In this document: piece after piece, positions 18,002 through 26,544 of the stretch
Layout: each line of letters begins with the position of its first letter
How positions within the stretch are numbered: the stretch's first letter is position 1
Assembly: GCA_900109435.1 (NCBI GenBank)
Contig: FNZT01000005.1
Location: 135,294-199,293, forward strand
Reading direction: 5' to 3'
DNA: 64,000 nt
Source: Ruminococcus sp. YRD2003
GTDB lineage: Bacteria > Bacillota > Clostridia > Oscillospirales > Ruminococcaceae
The notes under the pieces: model-generated
Told to the model about the DNA's origin: nothing
Seen by the model: only the letters and a program-made list of their open reading frames with translations
The model's database searches: none
Position numbers and translations under genes: made by a program

Positions 18002-18583
18002 TCAATAGTATCTTTTCAGACCGATGACCTTTCCGAGTATCTCGCACTCATCGAGGATAATGGGTTCCATAGTATCGTTCTCGGGCTGAAGGCGGTAATA
18101 CCCCTTCTCCTTGTAGAAGCGCTTGACAGTAGCCTCCTCGCCGTCAACGAAAGCGACGACGATATCACCGTTTTCGGCGTAGTCGGTCTGCTTCACGATG
18201 ACGATATCGCCGTCGAGGATACCTGCGTTTATCATGCTCTCGCCGCGCACTCTGAGCGCAAAGAGTTCGTTCGGGTCACAGCCCGGAGCCTCGAATCCGA
18301 GGTAGCCCGTGATATCCTGAACAGCGGTGATAGGCTGCCCAGCAGTCACCGTACCCATTATCGGCACGGAAGCAGACGAGCAGTTCGGCAGACGGAGCGA
18401 GCGGTTGAGGCTGTCCGACTTTTCGATAAGTCCCTCGTCAACGAGCGCATTGATGTAGCGATGTGCCGTTGAAGTCGACTTAAATCCCGCAGCGTCCATT
18501 ATTTCGCGCACTGACGGGGATATGCCCTCACTCAGGCGGCTCTTGATGAAATTAAAGACCTCGAGTTCCTTTTCCTTGGACAT
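18002..18583 (-). CDS. lexA: LexA repressor
   Basis: A 193-residue SOS repressor and self-cleaving protease. The N-terminal winged helix (about 1-65) has the recognition segment SVREIMDAAGFKSTSTAHRY. The scissile Ala81-Gly82 lies in VTAGQP. The catalytic pair is Ser116 (in GESM) and Lys154 (in ATVKRF). It begins one base after the murC stop, so the two are probably cotranscribed. I saw no obvious Firmicutes SOS box in the murC promoter region. Confidence 0.96.
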   Translation of the reverse strand: MSKEKELEVFNFIKSRLSEGISPSVREIMDAAGFKSTSTAHRYINALVDEGLIEKSDSLNRSLRLPNCSSASVPIMGTVTAGQPITAVQDITGYLGFEAPGCDPNELFALRVRGESMINAGILDGDIVIVKQTDYAENGDIVVAFVDGEEATVKRFYKEKGYYRLQPENDTMEPIILDECEILGKVIGLKRYY

Positions 18584-18584
18584 A

Positions 18585-20012
18585 TTATACCTCCTCTGAA
18601 AGCTTTTTCAGTATCATTTTTGCTATCTTGTAGGCGTCTCCGCAGCCGAGCGTGATGACGAGGTCGCCCTCCTGAGCGTGCTCGCAAACGTAGTCGCATA
18701 TCTGCTGGAAATTGGCGTATTTGCGTTCGTCGGTCCACTCCGCGCTCTCGTCCTGCGGGAACCATATGCAGTTCGGGATCTTTTCGGCGAGGTGGCGGGT
18801 GAAGATGCCGTAGGTATTTTTCTCACGGCTGCCCATGATATCGGTCAGCACTGCATGGTCTGGTATCTGTAGTACGCGTGCGAAGTCGTCGAGCAGGAGC
18901 TTGGTGCGGCTGAACGTAAACGGCTGGAACACCGCCCACACGTTGCGGAAGTTCATCTCCATAGCCGCATTGAGCGTAGCCTCGAGCTCTGTCGGGTGGT
19001 GAGCGTAGTCGTCGACGACGGTGATGCCCTTTTCGCAGCCGAGCTTCTCGAAGCGTCTTTTTGCCCCGCGGAAGTCCTCCAGACCCTTCTGAACAGCCTT
19101 GAAGTCGGCGCCGACGTATCTTGCGGCGGCAACAGCGGCAAGCGAGTTGAGCACATTGTGGATACCCGCGACGTGGAGCGTCACCGTGCCGAGCTTCTCG
19201 CCGCGGTACATTGCGTCATAGGTCGTGAGCAGACCGTTTTCATGCTTGACGTTCTCGGGGTAGTAATCGCAGGAGCTGTCTCTGCCGAAAGTGATAATCT
19301 CCTTGCCGTTGATACCCTCGATAGCCTTCATTGAATTAGCGTCCGAGCCGTTGACGATGATGCACTTCGAGGTATTCTCGCTGAATTTGCGGAAGGACTT
19401 TATGATGTTATCGAGTGTGCCGAAGTAGTCGAGGTGGTCGGCATCTATGTTGAGGATAACCGAAATATCGGGGAAGAACTTGAGGAAGTGGTCCTCGAAC
19501 TCGCACGATTCGCACACGAGGATATCGCTCGAACCCGACTTGCCGCTCCCGCCGATGCATGGGAGCTTGCCGCCGATATAGGCAGAAATGTCGATATCAG
19601 CGGTGCAGAGTATCTGCGTTATCATTGAGGTCGTGGAGGTCTTGCCGTGCGTACCCGAAACGCATATCGCGTTGCTGTACCAACTCGTGACGATCCCGAG
19701 GAGGTCGGCGCGCTCCAGCACAGGAACACCGCTTGCCTTAGCGGCGATAAGCTCGGGGTTATCAGCCATTATCGCGGCAGTATGGACGATGAGGTCGGCA
19801 CCCTCGATGTTCTCGGCGCGCTGACCGATGAAAACGGGAATGCCCATTTTGCGTACAGCGTCAAGCGTCTCGGTCTCGTTGTTGTCCGAGCCTGTGAGGT
19901 AGTAGCCCTGTCCGTGGAGTATCTGCGCGAGGGGGTACATTCCAGAGCCGCCGATACCGATGAAGTGTATATGTTTTTTTCCGTCAAGAATATTGAGGAT
20001 AGAATTATCCAA
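18585..20012 (-). CDS. murC: UDP-N-acetylmuramate--L-alanine ligase
   Basis: A 475-residue cytoplasmic Mur ligase adding L-alanine to UDP-MurNAc. The N-terminal Rossmann motif is HFIGIGGSGM, the ATP loop is GTHGKTSTTSM, and the later motifs DADHLDYF and DDYAHHPTE are present. The length is normal. First gene of the minus-strand block that continues through lexA. Confidence 0.96.
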   Translation of the reverse strand: MDNSILNILDGKKHIHFIGIGGSGMYPLAQILHGQGYYLTGSDNNETETLDAVRKMGIPVFIGQRAENIEGADLIVHTAAIMADNPELIAAKASGVPVLERADLLGIVTSWYSNAICVSGTHGKTSTTSMITQILCTADIDISAYIGGKLPCIGGSGKSGSSDILVCESCEFEDHFLKFFPDISVILNIDADHLDYFGTLDNIIKSFRKFSENTSKCIIVNGSDANSMKAIEGINGKEIITFGRDSSCDYYPENVKHENGLLTTYDAMYRGEKLGTVTLHVAGIHNVLNSLAAVAAARYVGADFKAVQKGLEDFRGAKRRFEKLGCEKGITVVDDYAHHPTELEATLNAAMEMNFRNVWAVFQPFTFSRTKLLLDDFARVLQIPDHAVLTDIMGSREKNTYGIFTRHLAEKIPNCIWFPQDESAEWTDERKYANFQQICDYVCEHAQEGDLVITLGCGDAYKIAKMILKKLSEEV

Positions 20013-20067
20013 TTGAGATCACCTTTTCATTGATTTGTAAATTTAGCAATATTATACCTATTTTATT

Positions 20068-20096
20068 ATTATACTATATTCAAGTAAATAATTCAA
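20068..20096 (-). promoter_or_regulatory. Promoter of murC-lexA
   Basis: On the minus strand TTGAAT (20091-20096), 17-bp spacer, TATAAT (20068-20073). Confidence 0.65.
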
Positions 20097-20198
20097 GTGC
20101 TAATTTGAATAAATGTTCTGTTTTTTGATAAATGTCACCGCTTTATTGCTATAAAGGTTTACAGTGATGAATATATATTTAATTATTTCAAATTTGTA

Positions 20199-20227
20199 TT
20201 GCAATTTTTAGATTAATGTGTTATAAT
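20199..20227 (+). promoter_or_regulatory. Promoter of spoVG
   Basis: TTGCAA at 20199-20204, 17-bp spacer, TATAAT at 20222-20227. Confidence 0.75.
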
Positions 20228-20324
20228 AATGCAAAAGCATATTATATGATGTGTGAACATAGACGATATGCAAAAAATTTGCTCATTTAAAGAGAATAGG
20301 AAATACCACACGGGAGGTATATGC

Positions 20325-20627
20325 ATGAACATCACAGACGTGAAAATAAGAAAGATGCTGTCAGAGGGAAGGCTTCGCGCCGTAGTATCCGTCACAGTCG
20401 ACGATATGCTCGCAGTTCACGACATCAAGGTCGTACAGGGCGACGAGAGATTATTTGTCGCAATGCCGAGCCGAAAGGACGAAAACGGCGTCTTCCGCGA
20501 CATAATCCACCCCATATCGTCCTCGGCGCGCAAGATGTTCGAGGAGACGATACTTGAGGCGTATGACAGGCAGATTGCAATGAGCACCGCAGATGAGTCG
20601 GACGAGCATACAGAAACAGAAGAATAA
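20325..20627 (+). CDS. spoVG: Septation/RNA-binding regulator SpoVG
   Basis: A 100-residue SpoVG. The family core is clear: MNITDVKIRK, LRAVVSVTVDDMLAVHDIKVV, RLFVAMPSRKDENG and RDIIHPI. It is a small nucleic-acid-binding regulator in Firmicutes, not restricted to spore formers. ATG 20325 lies behind GGGAGG; upstream in-frame codons lack a site. Confidence 0.96.
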   Translation: MNITDVKIRKMLSEGRLRAVVSVTVDDMLAVHDIKVVQGDERLFVAMPSRKDENGVFRDIIHPISSSARKMFEETILEAYDRQIAMSTADESDEHTETEE

Positions 20628-20630
20628 AAA

Positions 20631-20657
20631 AAGAGCGCTCACAGGCGCTCTTTTTTT
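20631..20657. terminator. Terminator between spoVG and the Nudix gene
   Basis: AAGAGCGC (20631-20638) with GCGCTCTT (20645-20652), inside a longer T-run on the plus strand and an A-run before it, so it can work both ways. Confidence 0.85.
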
Positions 20658-20704
20658 ATGGTCAAACTAAGACAAGCCCACCAACGTGTCCGCCGCAGAA
20701 CTTT

Positions 20705-21241
20705 TCAGAGACCGAGTATCCGCGCTGCTTTGAGCAGGACTATCTGCGTCTTGCCGTCGCGGATAGAGCCGTCCATGACGCGTTCCACAGCCTCGGCGAG
20801 AGGCATTTTCACGACGTCGAGGAACTCGTCGGGGTCGAGCGACTGCTTGTCGAATGAGAGCCCGCGTGCGAGGTACATATAGGTAATTTCGGAGTTATAC
20901 GCAGGAGTGGGGAACATCTCGCCGATGAAGGTATACTCCTCGCAGGTGCAGCCCGTTTCCTCGAGGAGCTCGCGTCTGCCGCATTCAGCGTGGTCCTCGC
21001 CCTTTTCGAGCTTGCCTGCGGGAGCTTCGAGTGTCACTGTTCGGAACGGGTAGCGGAACTGTCTGACGAGGAAGACCTCATTATTTTCATTCACGGGGAG
21101 CACGCATACTCCGCCGTGGTGGAGCAGGCAGTCACGGATAGCGGTGTCGCCGTTCTCGAGCTCGACCGTATCGTGGGTTATGGTGAATATTTTCCCCTCA
21201 AAGACTGTTTCGCTGCTGAGTGTTTTTTCTTCCAGATGCAT
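20705..21241 (-). CDS. Nudix hydrolase, ADP-ribose pyrophosphatase-like
   Basis: A 178-residue Nudix enzyme. The Nudix box covers residues 76-98 (Gly76, Glu82, Arg90-Glu91, Glu94-Glu95, Gly97), complete for metal binding. The upstream EAPAGK and the downstream PAYNSEI segment match the ADP-ribose pyrophosphatase (NudF/YqkG) group, which splits ADP-ribose into AMP and ribose 5-phosphate. It lies 9 bp downstream of the YfhO gene on the same strand. Confidence 0.9.
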   Translation of the reverse strand: MHLEEKTLSSETVFEGKIFTITHDTVELENGDTAIRDCLLHHGGVCVLPVNENNEVFLVRQFRYPFRTVTLEAPAGKLEKGEDHAECGRRELLEETGCTCEEYTFIGEMFPTPAYNSEITYMYLARGLSFDKQSLDPDEFLDVVKMPLAEAVERVMDGSIRDGKTQIVLLKAARILGL

Positions 21242-21250
21242 AAAAAGACC

Positions 21251-23773
21251 TCATTTCGTATTATTATCTTTGATGAAGCTCCTCGTATAGACCTCGGAGG
21301 CAGTCACCTTCTGCAATGATTCGTAATCGTAGAAGTGTCTGAGCGCAGGCTCGCGGCGTCTGCGGTCTACGAAGCGCATAATGAGCAGGTAAGCCGCCAG
21401 TATCAGCACAGACCCGAGCGTGATGAGAGCTCCCGTGCGGAGTCCCGGCGTCCTGTAGCGGAACACTATCCTGTTCGCGCCAGTTTCGCCCCTGACCGCC
21501 ATAAACCCGAATGACACCTTCTCGACGTCCACAGGCTTGCCGTTGACCTCGGCAGTCCAGCCCTCGCTGAATGGCACGCTGAAGAACACAAGTCTCGGCT
21601 CGCCGAGGGTTATCTCGGACGTAAAGCCGTGCGAGTCAAAGGTGAACGAGTCGGAGCAGTGCTGCTGTTTCTCGCGGCATGAGCGCTCGTAGTCCGACTT
21701 GCTCATCTTCACTGCCTGTTCATTCGGCAGTCTGTCGATGATATCGGCGTATTTCTCTATCTGCTCGTCATTGAGCACGAGCGCCCTTATCAGGAGCTTT
21801 TCGAGCGCGGTATCGGACATATCCTCCGCAGTTGATTCGGCAACATAAGAGTCGTACGTGAATCCCATCGGCACAAAGAGCTTGTTCTCGTAGATCTCGA
21901 AAAAGTCGTTCGAGCCGACATACTCGAACCCCGTCAGATACTTGGTGATATCGACCTTTGCGGCTTCGAGCTCGAACTTCTTGTCCTTGCCCTCGGACGA
22001 AGAGGACGGACTCACGCCTGCCTGCATCTCTTCTAACGAATAGCCTTCCTTTATCTCCCTGTAGAAGTATTTGACTGAGAGCAGACCGCGCAGGGTATAG
22101 TGCGAAATATCGGGACGTGAAGCAACATCGCGCTGAATGCCGATATTGTCATAGAACTCCATTATCGAGGTACTTACCACGCTCTGGAAGCACCGCATGG
22201 ACGGCAGTCCCCACAGCATGGGGTAATTGTCGCAGTTTTCGGAGATATCGGTGCGGAAGAAGTTTTCGTCCGAGACTCTCTCATAAACGCTGTCCCTGCC
22301 GTTTATGGCGGAATCAATATATTCCCGCGCATCCTTTGGAGTTACGGCGCCGTACACCACTACCGACAGGATACAGATCGCGCTTGCGAGAGCGGTGCCT
22401 GCTACGGAAAGCCACCAGTGATCAAGACCTTTTCTGCGCCGCCTGAGCAGAAATGCCGCACATACAAGGAATATCACGGCAACCGCGAGCTGGATGCAGA
22501 AATAGATGATATCGTTCGGGAAGGTAAAGAAGCTGAGCTTGCCGTCCGTCTTCTCGGGTATCAGAGATATCGCAGCGAATATGGCGAGTGCCGCCGCCGA
22601 GAGCTTTACAGCGGGAGCAAAATCCGCCTTTTCGTCGTCGAGTGCGACCGCCGTCATCACAGCGAGTATCAGTATCGGCATAAAGAACCAGCGTGCGTAG
22701 TAAGAGGCGTTGAAGGTATAGAACATACTGTTGAGTATCGGCACGAAAGCGCAGACCATACAGAACAGCGACACTCTCACAGCCCAGTGTCTGCGGTGAG
22801 TGCGGATGAAGGTGATGACGCCGAGCATCCCGAAGAGCGGGAAATATCCGCCCACCGACGACCATTTAGCCTGTTCGCTCTTGAACAGGTTCGGTCTTGC
22901 AGGGGCATCGGACGGCATAAAGAAAGTCTGTATCACGCGGATAATGCGTGACGGCTCGGGGTAGAACAGCCAGTCGCTGCCCCAGACGTGCTCGCTGACG
23001 CGGTAGTTCCCGAGTATCGCCAGTGCCGACGGCAGCAGCACCGCACAGGCAATGCAGGAGCCGATGACAGCCTCGAAAAACAGACCGAAGAAGCGTCCCC
23101 ACGATGCGCGGAAGTCCCTGCACGGCAGCCTCATGAAGAAGTACATGATGAGGAAGACGGCTTCACCCGCGAAGAAGTAGTAGTTGAGCGCCGCCATCAC
23201 CGCCACAATTACCGCGAACCAGCCGCGTCTGCGGTTGTTGATGTTCTCCTCGAGAGCGATGAGCATGAGCGGGAAGAGCGCAGTTACGTCCTGAAAGTGG
23301 TTGAAGAAGAGGTTGAAAACCTGAAAGCCCGAGGACGCATAGAGCATAGCCCCGACGAGTGATGCCTCCTTGCTGCGGACAAAACGGCGGATATAGGCAT
23401 ATGCGGTCAGCGATGCGAGACCGTGCTTGAGCGCGAGCAGAAATGGTATCGAGTAGGGTACGGCAGCCCGCGGGAGTATCGTCGTCAGCCAGAAGAAAGG
23501 GCTTGCGGCGAGGTAGAAGGAGTAAGATGTGAGCCAGTCCGAACCGAGGTCGGTGAACCAGTTCCAGCCGAGCTGTCCCGCACGGACGGCGTCGTTAGAA
23601 AGGCTGTAGAAGGGTATCTGCTGAGCGTTGAAGTCGCCGTAGTAGATGAAGTATCCGCGCTCGCAGAGCATAACAGGAAGCAGCGCGAGCAGGAGCGTCA
23701 GAGCTCCGAGCAGGAACGCGGTCAGATAGCGTTCCTTGGTATATCGTGTATATCTGAGGTCATTTGCTTTCAT
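21251..23773 (-). CDS. YfhO-family membrane glycosyltransferase
   Basis: An 840-residue polytopic membrane protein with about a dozen hydrophobic segments in the first two thirds and another near the C-terminus. The opening DFNAQQIPFY, the WFTDLGSDWLTSY loop and the C-terminal EITLGEPRLVFFSVPFSEGW domain are typical of YfhO (DUF6056-like) proteins. YfhO in Bacillus and Listeria decorates lipoteichoic or wall polymers with sugar. ATG 23773 is chosen because GGAGG lies 6 bp upstream. Confidence 0.85.
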   Translation of the reverse strand: MKANDLRYTRYTKERYLTAFLLGALTLLLALLPVMLCERGYFIYYGDFNAQQIPFYSLSNDAVRAGQLGWNWFTDLGSDWLTSYSFYLAASPFFWLTTILPRAAVPYSIPFLLALKHGLASLTAYAYIRRFVRSKEASLVGAMLYASSGFQVFNLFFNHFQDVTALFPLMLIALEENINNRRRGWFAVIVAVMAALNYYFFAGEAVFLIMYFFMRLPCRDFRASWGRFFGLFFEAVIGSCIACAVLLPSALAILGNYRVSEHVWGSDWLFYPEPSRIIRVIQTFFMPSDAPARPNLFKSEQAKWSSVGGYFPLFGMLGVITFIRTHRRHWAVRVSLFCMVCAFVPILNSMFYTFNASYYARWFFMPILILAVMTAVALDDEKADFAPAVKLSAAALAIFAAISLIPEKTDGKLSFFTFPNDIIYFCIQLAVAVIFLVCAAFLLRRRRKGLDHWWLSVAGTALASAICILSVVVYGAVTPKDAREYIDSAINGRDSVYERVSDENFFRTDISENCDNYPMLWGLPSMRCFQSVVSTSIMEFYDNIGIQRDVASRPDISHYTLRGLLSVKYFYREIKEGYSLEEMQAGVSPSSSSEGKDKKFELEAAKVDITKYLTGFEYVGSNDFFEIYENKLFVPMGFTYDSYVAESTAEDMSDTALEKLLIRALVLNDEQIEKYADIIDRLPNEQAVKMSKSDYERSCREKQQHCSDSFTFDSHGFTSEITLGEPRLVFFSVPFSEGWTAEVNGKPVDVEKVSFGFMAVRGETGANRIVFRYRTPGLRTGALITLGSVLILAAYLLIMRFVDRRRREPALRHFYDYESLQKVTASEVYTRSFIKDNNTK

Positions 23774-23855
23774 TTCTATCCTCCGAGTGGTGACAATACA
23801 CATATTATACCACAAAGGTCTGGTTTAATCAAGGGCAGGGGTTCAGCTACGCGGC

Positions 23856-23884
23856 TTGACAATGAGAGGGATTTGCGGTAAAAT
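23856..23884 (+). promoter_or_regulatory. Promoter of the pyridoxal kinase gene
   Basis: TTGACA at 23856-23861, 17-bp spacer, TAAAAT at 23879-23884. Confidence 0.8.
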
Positions 23885-23915
23885 AGATATAATATTGCTG
23901 CAAGGAAAGATAATT

Positions 23916-24749
23916 ATGAAAAGAGCTGTTACAATACAGGATATATCGTGCTTCGGGAAGTGTTCCCTGACCGTAGCACTGCCAATAATATCGGCAATGG
24001 GCATAGAGACCGCCGTGATACCGACAGCCGTGCTCTCGACTCACACAGGCGGCTTCAGCGGCTACACCTTCCGCGACCTCACGGGAGACATCCCGCAGAT
24101 AGCCTCCCACTGGGAAAAGCTCGGACTCGGCTTTGACGCGGTATACACGGGATATCTCGGCTCGCCCGCACAGGTGCAGATAGTCTCCGACTTCATTGAT
24201 ACTTTCGGGCGCGAGGACAACTTCATCGTGGTCGACCCCGTAATGGGCGATGCAGGGAAGCTGTACGCGGGATTCACGGACGAGCTCGTCAGCGGGATGC
24301 GAAAGCTCTGCACCAAGGCTGACTACGTGATACCGAATATGACCGAGGCAGCCTTTCTGCTCGATATACCGTACGAAGAGAGCCCCGACGAGGAGCATTC
24401 GCGCAGACTGCTACGTTCTCTTGCCGAGCTCGGCTGCAAGCGTCCCGTCCTGACGGGAGTGCGCCGCGGTGACGAGCACGGAGCCGTCGCCTACGACTCC
24501 GAGAGCGGCAGATATCACAGCGCATACTGCCGCCATATAGACAGGCGCTTCCACGGCACGGGCGACATCTTCGCAAGCGTGTTCACAGGAGCCGTCACCC
24601 TCGGAAAAGACCTCGGCGAGGCGCTCGAGCTCGCAGTCAGGTTCACATCTGACTGCATAACGGCAACTCTACCGCACGCCGACGAGGTATGGTACGGGAG
24701 CTGTTTCGAGCTCTGCCTCGGAGACCTGATAGACTATCTCCGCAAGTGA
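23916..24749 (+). CDS. Pyridoxal/pyridoxamine kinase
   Basis: A 277-residue ribokinase-fold kinase phosphorylating B6 vitamers (PdxY-like). Visible: the N-terminal QDISCFGKCSLTVALP, TGYLGSP, the VVDPVMGD motif, PNMTEAAFL, and the C-terminal anion-hole and catalytic segment HGTGDIFAS. ATG 23916 follows AAGGAAAG. It stands alone with its own promoter. Confidence 0.88.
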   Translation: MKRAVTIQDISCFGKCSLTVALPIISAMGIETAVIPTAVLSTHTGGFSGYTFRDLTGDIPQIASHWEKLGLGFDAVYTGYLGSPAQVQIVSDFIDTFGREDNFIVVDPVMGDAGKLYAGFTDELVSGMRKLCTKADYVIPNMTEAAFLLDIPYEESPDEEHSRRLLRSLAELGCKRPVLTGVRRGDEHGAVAYDSESGRYHSAYCRHIDRRFHGTGDIFASVFTGAVTLGKDLGEALELAVRFTSDCITATLPHADEVWYGSCFELCLGDLIDYLRK

Positions 24750-24784
24750 GGGGACAAATTTCGCCGTTTTATCACTTTTGCCTA

Positions 24785-24813
24785 TTGACATTTCCCGACG
24801 TTTGAGATAAAAT
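24785..24813 (+). promoter_or_regulatory. Promoter of the repeat-protein gene
   Basis: TTGACA at 24785-24790, 17-bp spacer, TAAAAT at 24808-24813. Confidence 0.85.
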
Positions 24814-24862
24814 AAAATGTACGCAGTCAAACCTCAGAGTATTTTTGGAGTGTGTTAGTTAA

Positions 24863-25540
24863 ATGAGCAAATTTACAGGATTTTACGACAGTCTGAAAAA
24901 ATCGACGAAGATAACCGTGCTTTCGTGCGGAAGCTTCGTAGTGATGACAATGATCATCCTTGCATTTTTCATATTGTTCCCGATAACCCCGTCCGAGAAG
25001 ATAATGACCAACATCGGCAGAGGCGAGAATATGTTCCAGGAGAACGGCGAGCCCGTACAGAGCGGCGTTCCCACGGTAGAGACCACTGTTTCCACCGCTC
25101 CCGTTACAACGACAAAAGTGACGACCACGAAGCCGCACACGACCCGCGCACGTACTACCTTCACGATCAATATCACCACAGGTTCGGGCTTCTCGATGAA
25201 CGGACGCATCCCGACAGGCGGTATGCCCGGATATACCGAGACCTACACTACGCCCGTAGACCCGAGCGAGCCGATAGACCCGAGCAATCCTCTTGACCCG
25301 AATCAGGGACAGGGCGTGACGAATCCCGTTGACCCGAATCAGGGACAGGGCGTGACGAATCCCGTTGACCCGAATCAGGGACAGGGCGTGACGAATCCCG
25401 ACCCGAATCAGGGCGGTGCGACCCCCAATCCGAATCAGGGCGGTGTAACTCCCGACCCGAATCAGGGTGGTGTAACTCCCGACCCGAATCAGGGCGCAAC
25501 ACCCACCCCTTCGGTAACACCCGACGCAGGCACATGGTAA
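24863..25540 (+). CDS. Membrane-anchored protein with Pro/Asn/Gly-rich repeats
   Basis: A 225-residue protein with no named family. A short basic N-terminus precedes one membrane helix (about 19-42). Then comes a Thr/Val-rich stalk (about 70-110) and a C-terminal half built from repeats: three near-copies of DPNQGQGVTNPV, then shorter NPNQGGVTPD-type units. The composition suggests an extended wall-spanning tail. No catalytic domain or sorting signal is visible. It has its own promoter and terminator. Confidence 0.75.
   Translation: MSKFTGFYDSLKKSTKITVLSCGSFVVMTMIILAFFILFPITPSEKIMTNIGRGENMFQENGEPVQSGVPTVETTVSTAPVTTTKVTTTKPHTTRARTTFTINITTGSGFSMNGRIPTGGMPGYTETYTTPVDPSEPIDPSNPLDPNQGQGVTNPVDPNQGQGVTNPVDPNQGQGVTNPDPNQGGATPNPNQGGVTPDPNQGGVTPDPNQGATPTPSVTPDAGTW
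25295..25399 (+). repeat. Exact 36-bp tandem repeat in the CDS
   Basis: Units at 25295-25330 and 25331-25366, plus a third lacking its last codon at 25367-25399, encode the 12-residue unit. DNA identity between units is complete or nearly so, which suggests recent expansion. Shorter related units continue to about 25500. Confidence 0.9.
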
Positions 25541-25546
25541 AAAACG

Positions 25547-25584
25547 AGCCGACTGAACCTCAGTATTCAGTCGGCTTAAATTTT
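25547..25584 (+). terminator. Terminator of the repeat-protein gene
   Basis: AGCCGACTGAA (25547-25557) pairs with TTCAGTCGGCT (25566-25576), followed by a T-rich tail. Confidence 0.8.
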
Positions 25585-25595
25585 AGGAGGACGGT

Positions 25596-26366
25596 ATGTC
25601 AGAGCTTAATGGGCGTGAAAAAGCCGCGCTGCGGTACTATATCGGCGATGTTTCGGGGAACGCTGAGTTCTGGAGCGACCCCAAGGCATACACGGCGCTG
25701 AACTCGCTCTTCTTTGCGGGAACAGCGACCGAACGCTCCCGCGCCGCCGAGGGCAAGCGTCTGAATCCCGCGATACTTGCGGATACGGAGCGGCTGACGG
25801 AGCTTTTCGCGGAGCTGTTTTCGGCTTTCGGGAAGTGCTCGTCGGAGACGGAGCTCCGCACATACCGCGTGGAGCGGTGGTCTGACTACGCCCTCTGCAA
25901 ATCGGCAGGCGCAACGCTTTCCTTCACATCGACCTCAACAGCGGGCTTCCTGAGCGAGTACCGCGACAGACGCGGCATCGCGCTGATGAGGTTGACACTG
26001 CCGCAGGGGACGCCGTGTATCGACGTAGCGTCAGCCCTTGATTTCTACGCAAAGCCCGAGGAAGCGGAGGTGCTTCTGCCGCCGTTTCTCGCCCTTGAGA
26101 TTACGGAGCAGCCCGTTTCGGACAGCGACCGCAGAATACTTGATTCAGCGGGGTTGCCTCCGCACTGCTCATGCGAAGTCACGACAGGGCAGCTCCTGCC
26201 CTGTACCGCTAAAGCCGCGGAGCTCCCGCACGGCGGCGCAGAGGCAGGACAGCGCGTATTCGCGGCTTTGAACGAGGGCGATCCACCCTCTCCCGAGGAC
26301 GAGGAGCAGTACACGCAGTGGAAAGCGGCGTATCTGACAAAGCTCCACGAAATGTTCACGAAGTAG
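25596..26366 (+). CDS. Probable R-S-E mono-ADP-ribosyltransferase
   Basis: A 256-residue protein without signal peptide or membrane segment. Residues 85-171 carry, in the right order and spacing, the three elements of the R-S-E ADP-ribosyltransferase fold. These are a strand with Arg91 (TYRVERW), the Ser-Thr-Ser motif at 112-114 (LSFTSTST), and a Glu-X-Glu at 156-158 (EEAEVLLPP). Between them lies a strand and turn like LTLPQGTP, usual in the family. Such enzymes move ADP-ribose from NAD to a target protein, nucleic acid or small molecule. The N-terminal 85 residues are helical and may hold specificity; the C-terminal 85 are unlike anything I know. AGGAGG precedes the ATG. Family call is by motif only. 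Confidence 0.72.
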   Translation: MSELNGREKAALRYYIGDVSGNAEFWSDPKAYTALNSLFFAGTATERSRAAEGKRLNPAILADTERLTELFAELFSAFGKCSSETELRTYRVERWSDYALCKSAGATLSFTSTSTAGFLSEYRDRRGIALMRLTLPQGTPCIDVASALDFYAKPEEAEVLLPPFLALEITEQPVSDSDRRILDSAGLPPHCSCEVTTGQLLPCTAKAAELPHGGAEAGQRVFAALNEGDPPSPEDEEQYTQWKAAYLTKLHEMFTK

Positions 26367-26403
26367 AAAAGACTTCCGCATACACATATTGGGAAAGCAA
26401 ATA

Positions 26404-26524
26404 CCGCGCCTAAGGGCTGTACTCATACAGAAGCAATACGGAGTATATATTGAGGGAAACCCTTTTGAAAAAGGGTTTCCCCCGATATATGTCCCGTAAT
26501 ACTTCCGTATAGGTACAGTCCTTA
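26404..26524. repeat. Palindromic interspersed element, full copy
   Basis: From TAAGGGCTG at 26411 to the CTTA at 26524 the sequence is one imperfect palindrome of 114 bp centred near 26467, with GGGAAACCC against GGGTTTCCC at the tip. Both arms match the left arm of the copy at 5150-5240, including the CCGCGCC in front. It carries no gene, so it looks like a MITE or REP-class element. It ends 20 bp from the CAP-dockerin stop. Confidence 0.85.
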
Positions 26525-26544
26525 TGTTGCTTCTCCATTTCATA

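Noticed and set aside
25295..25500. 36-bp repeats as CRISPR
   Set aside because: No spacers; the repeats are coding and keep frame.
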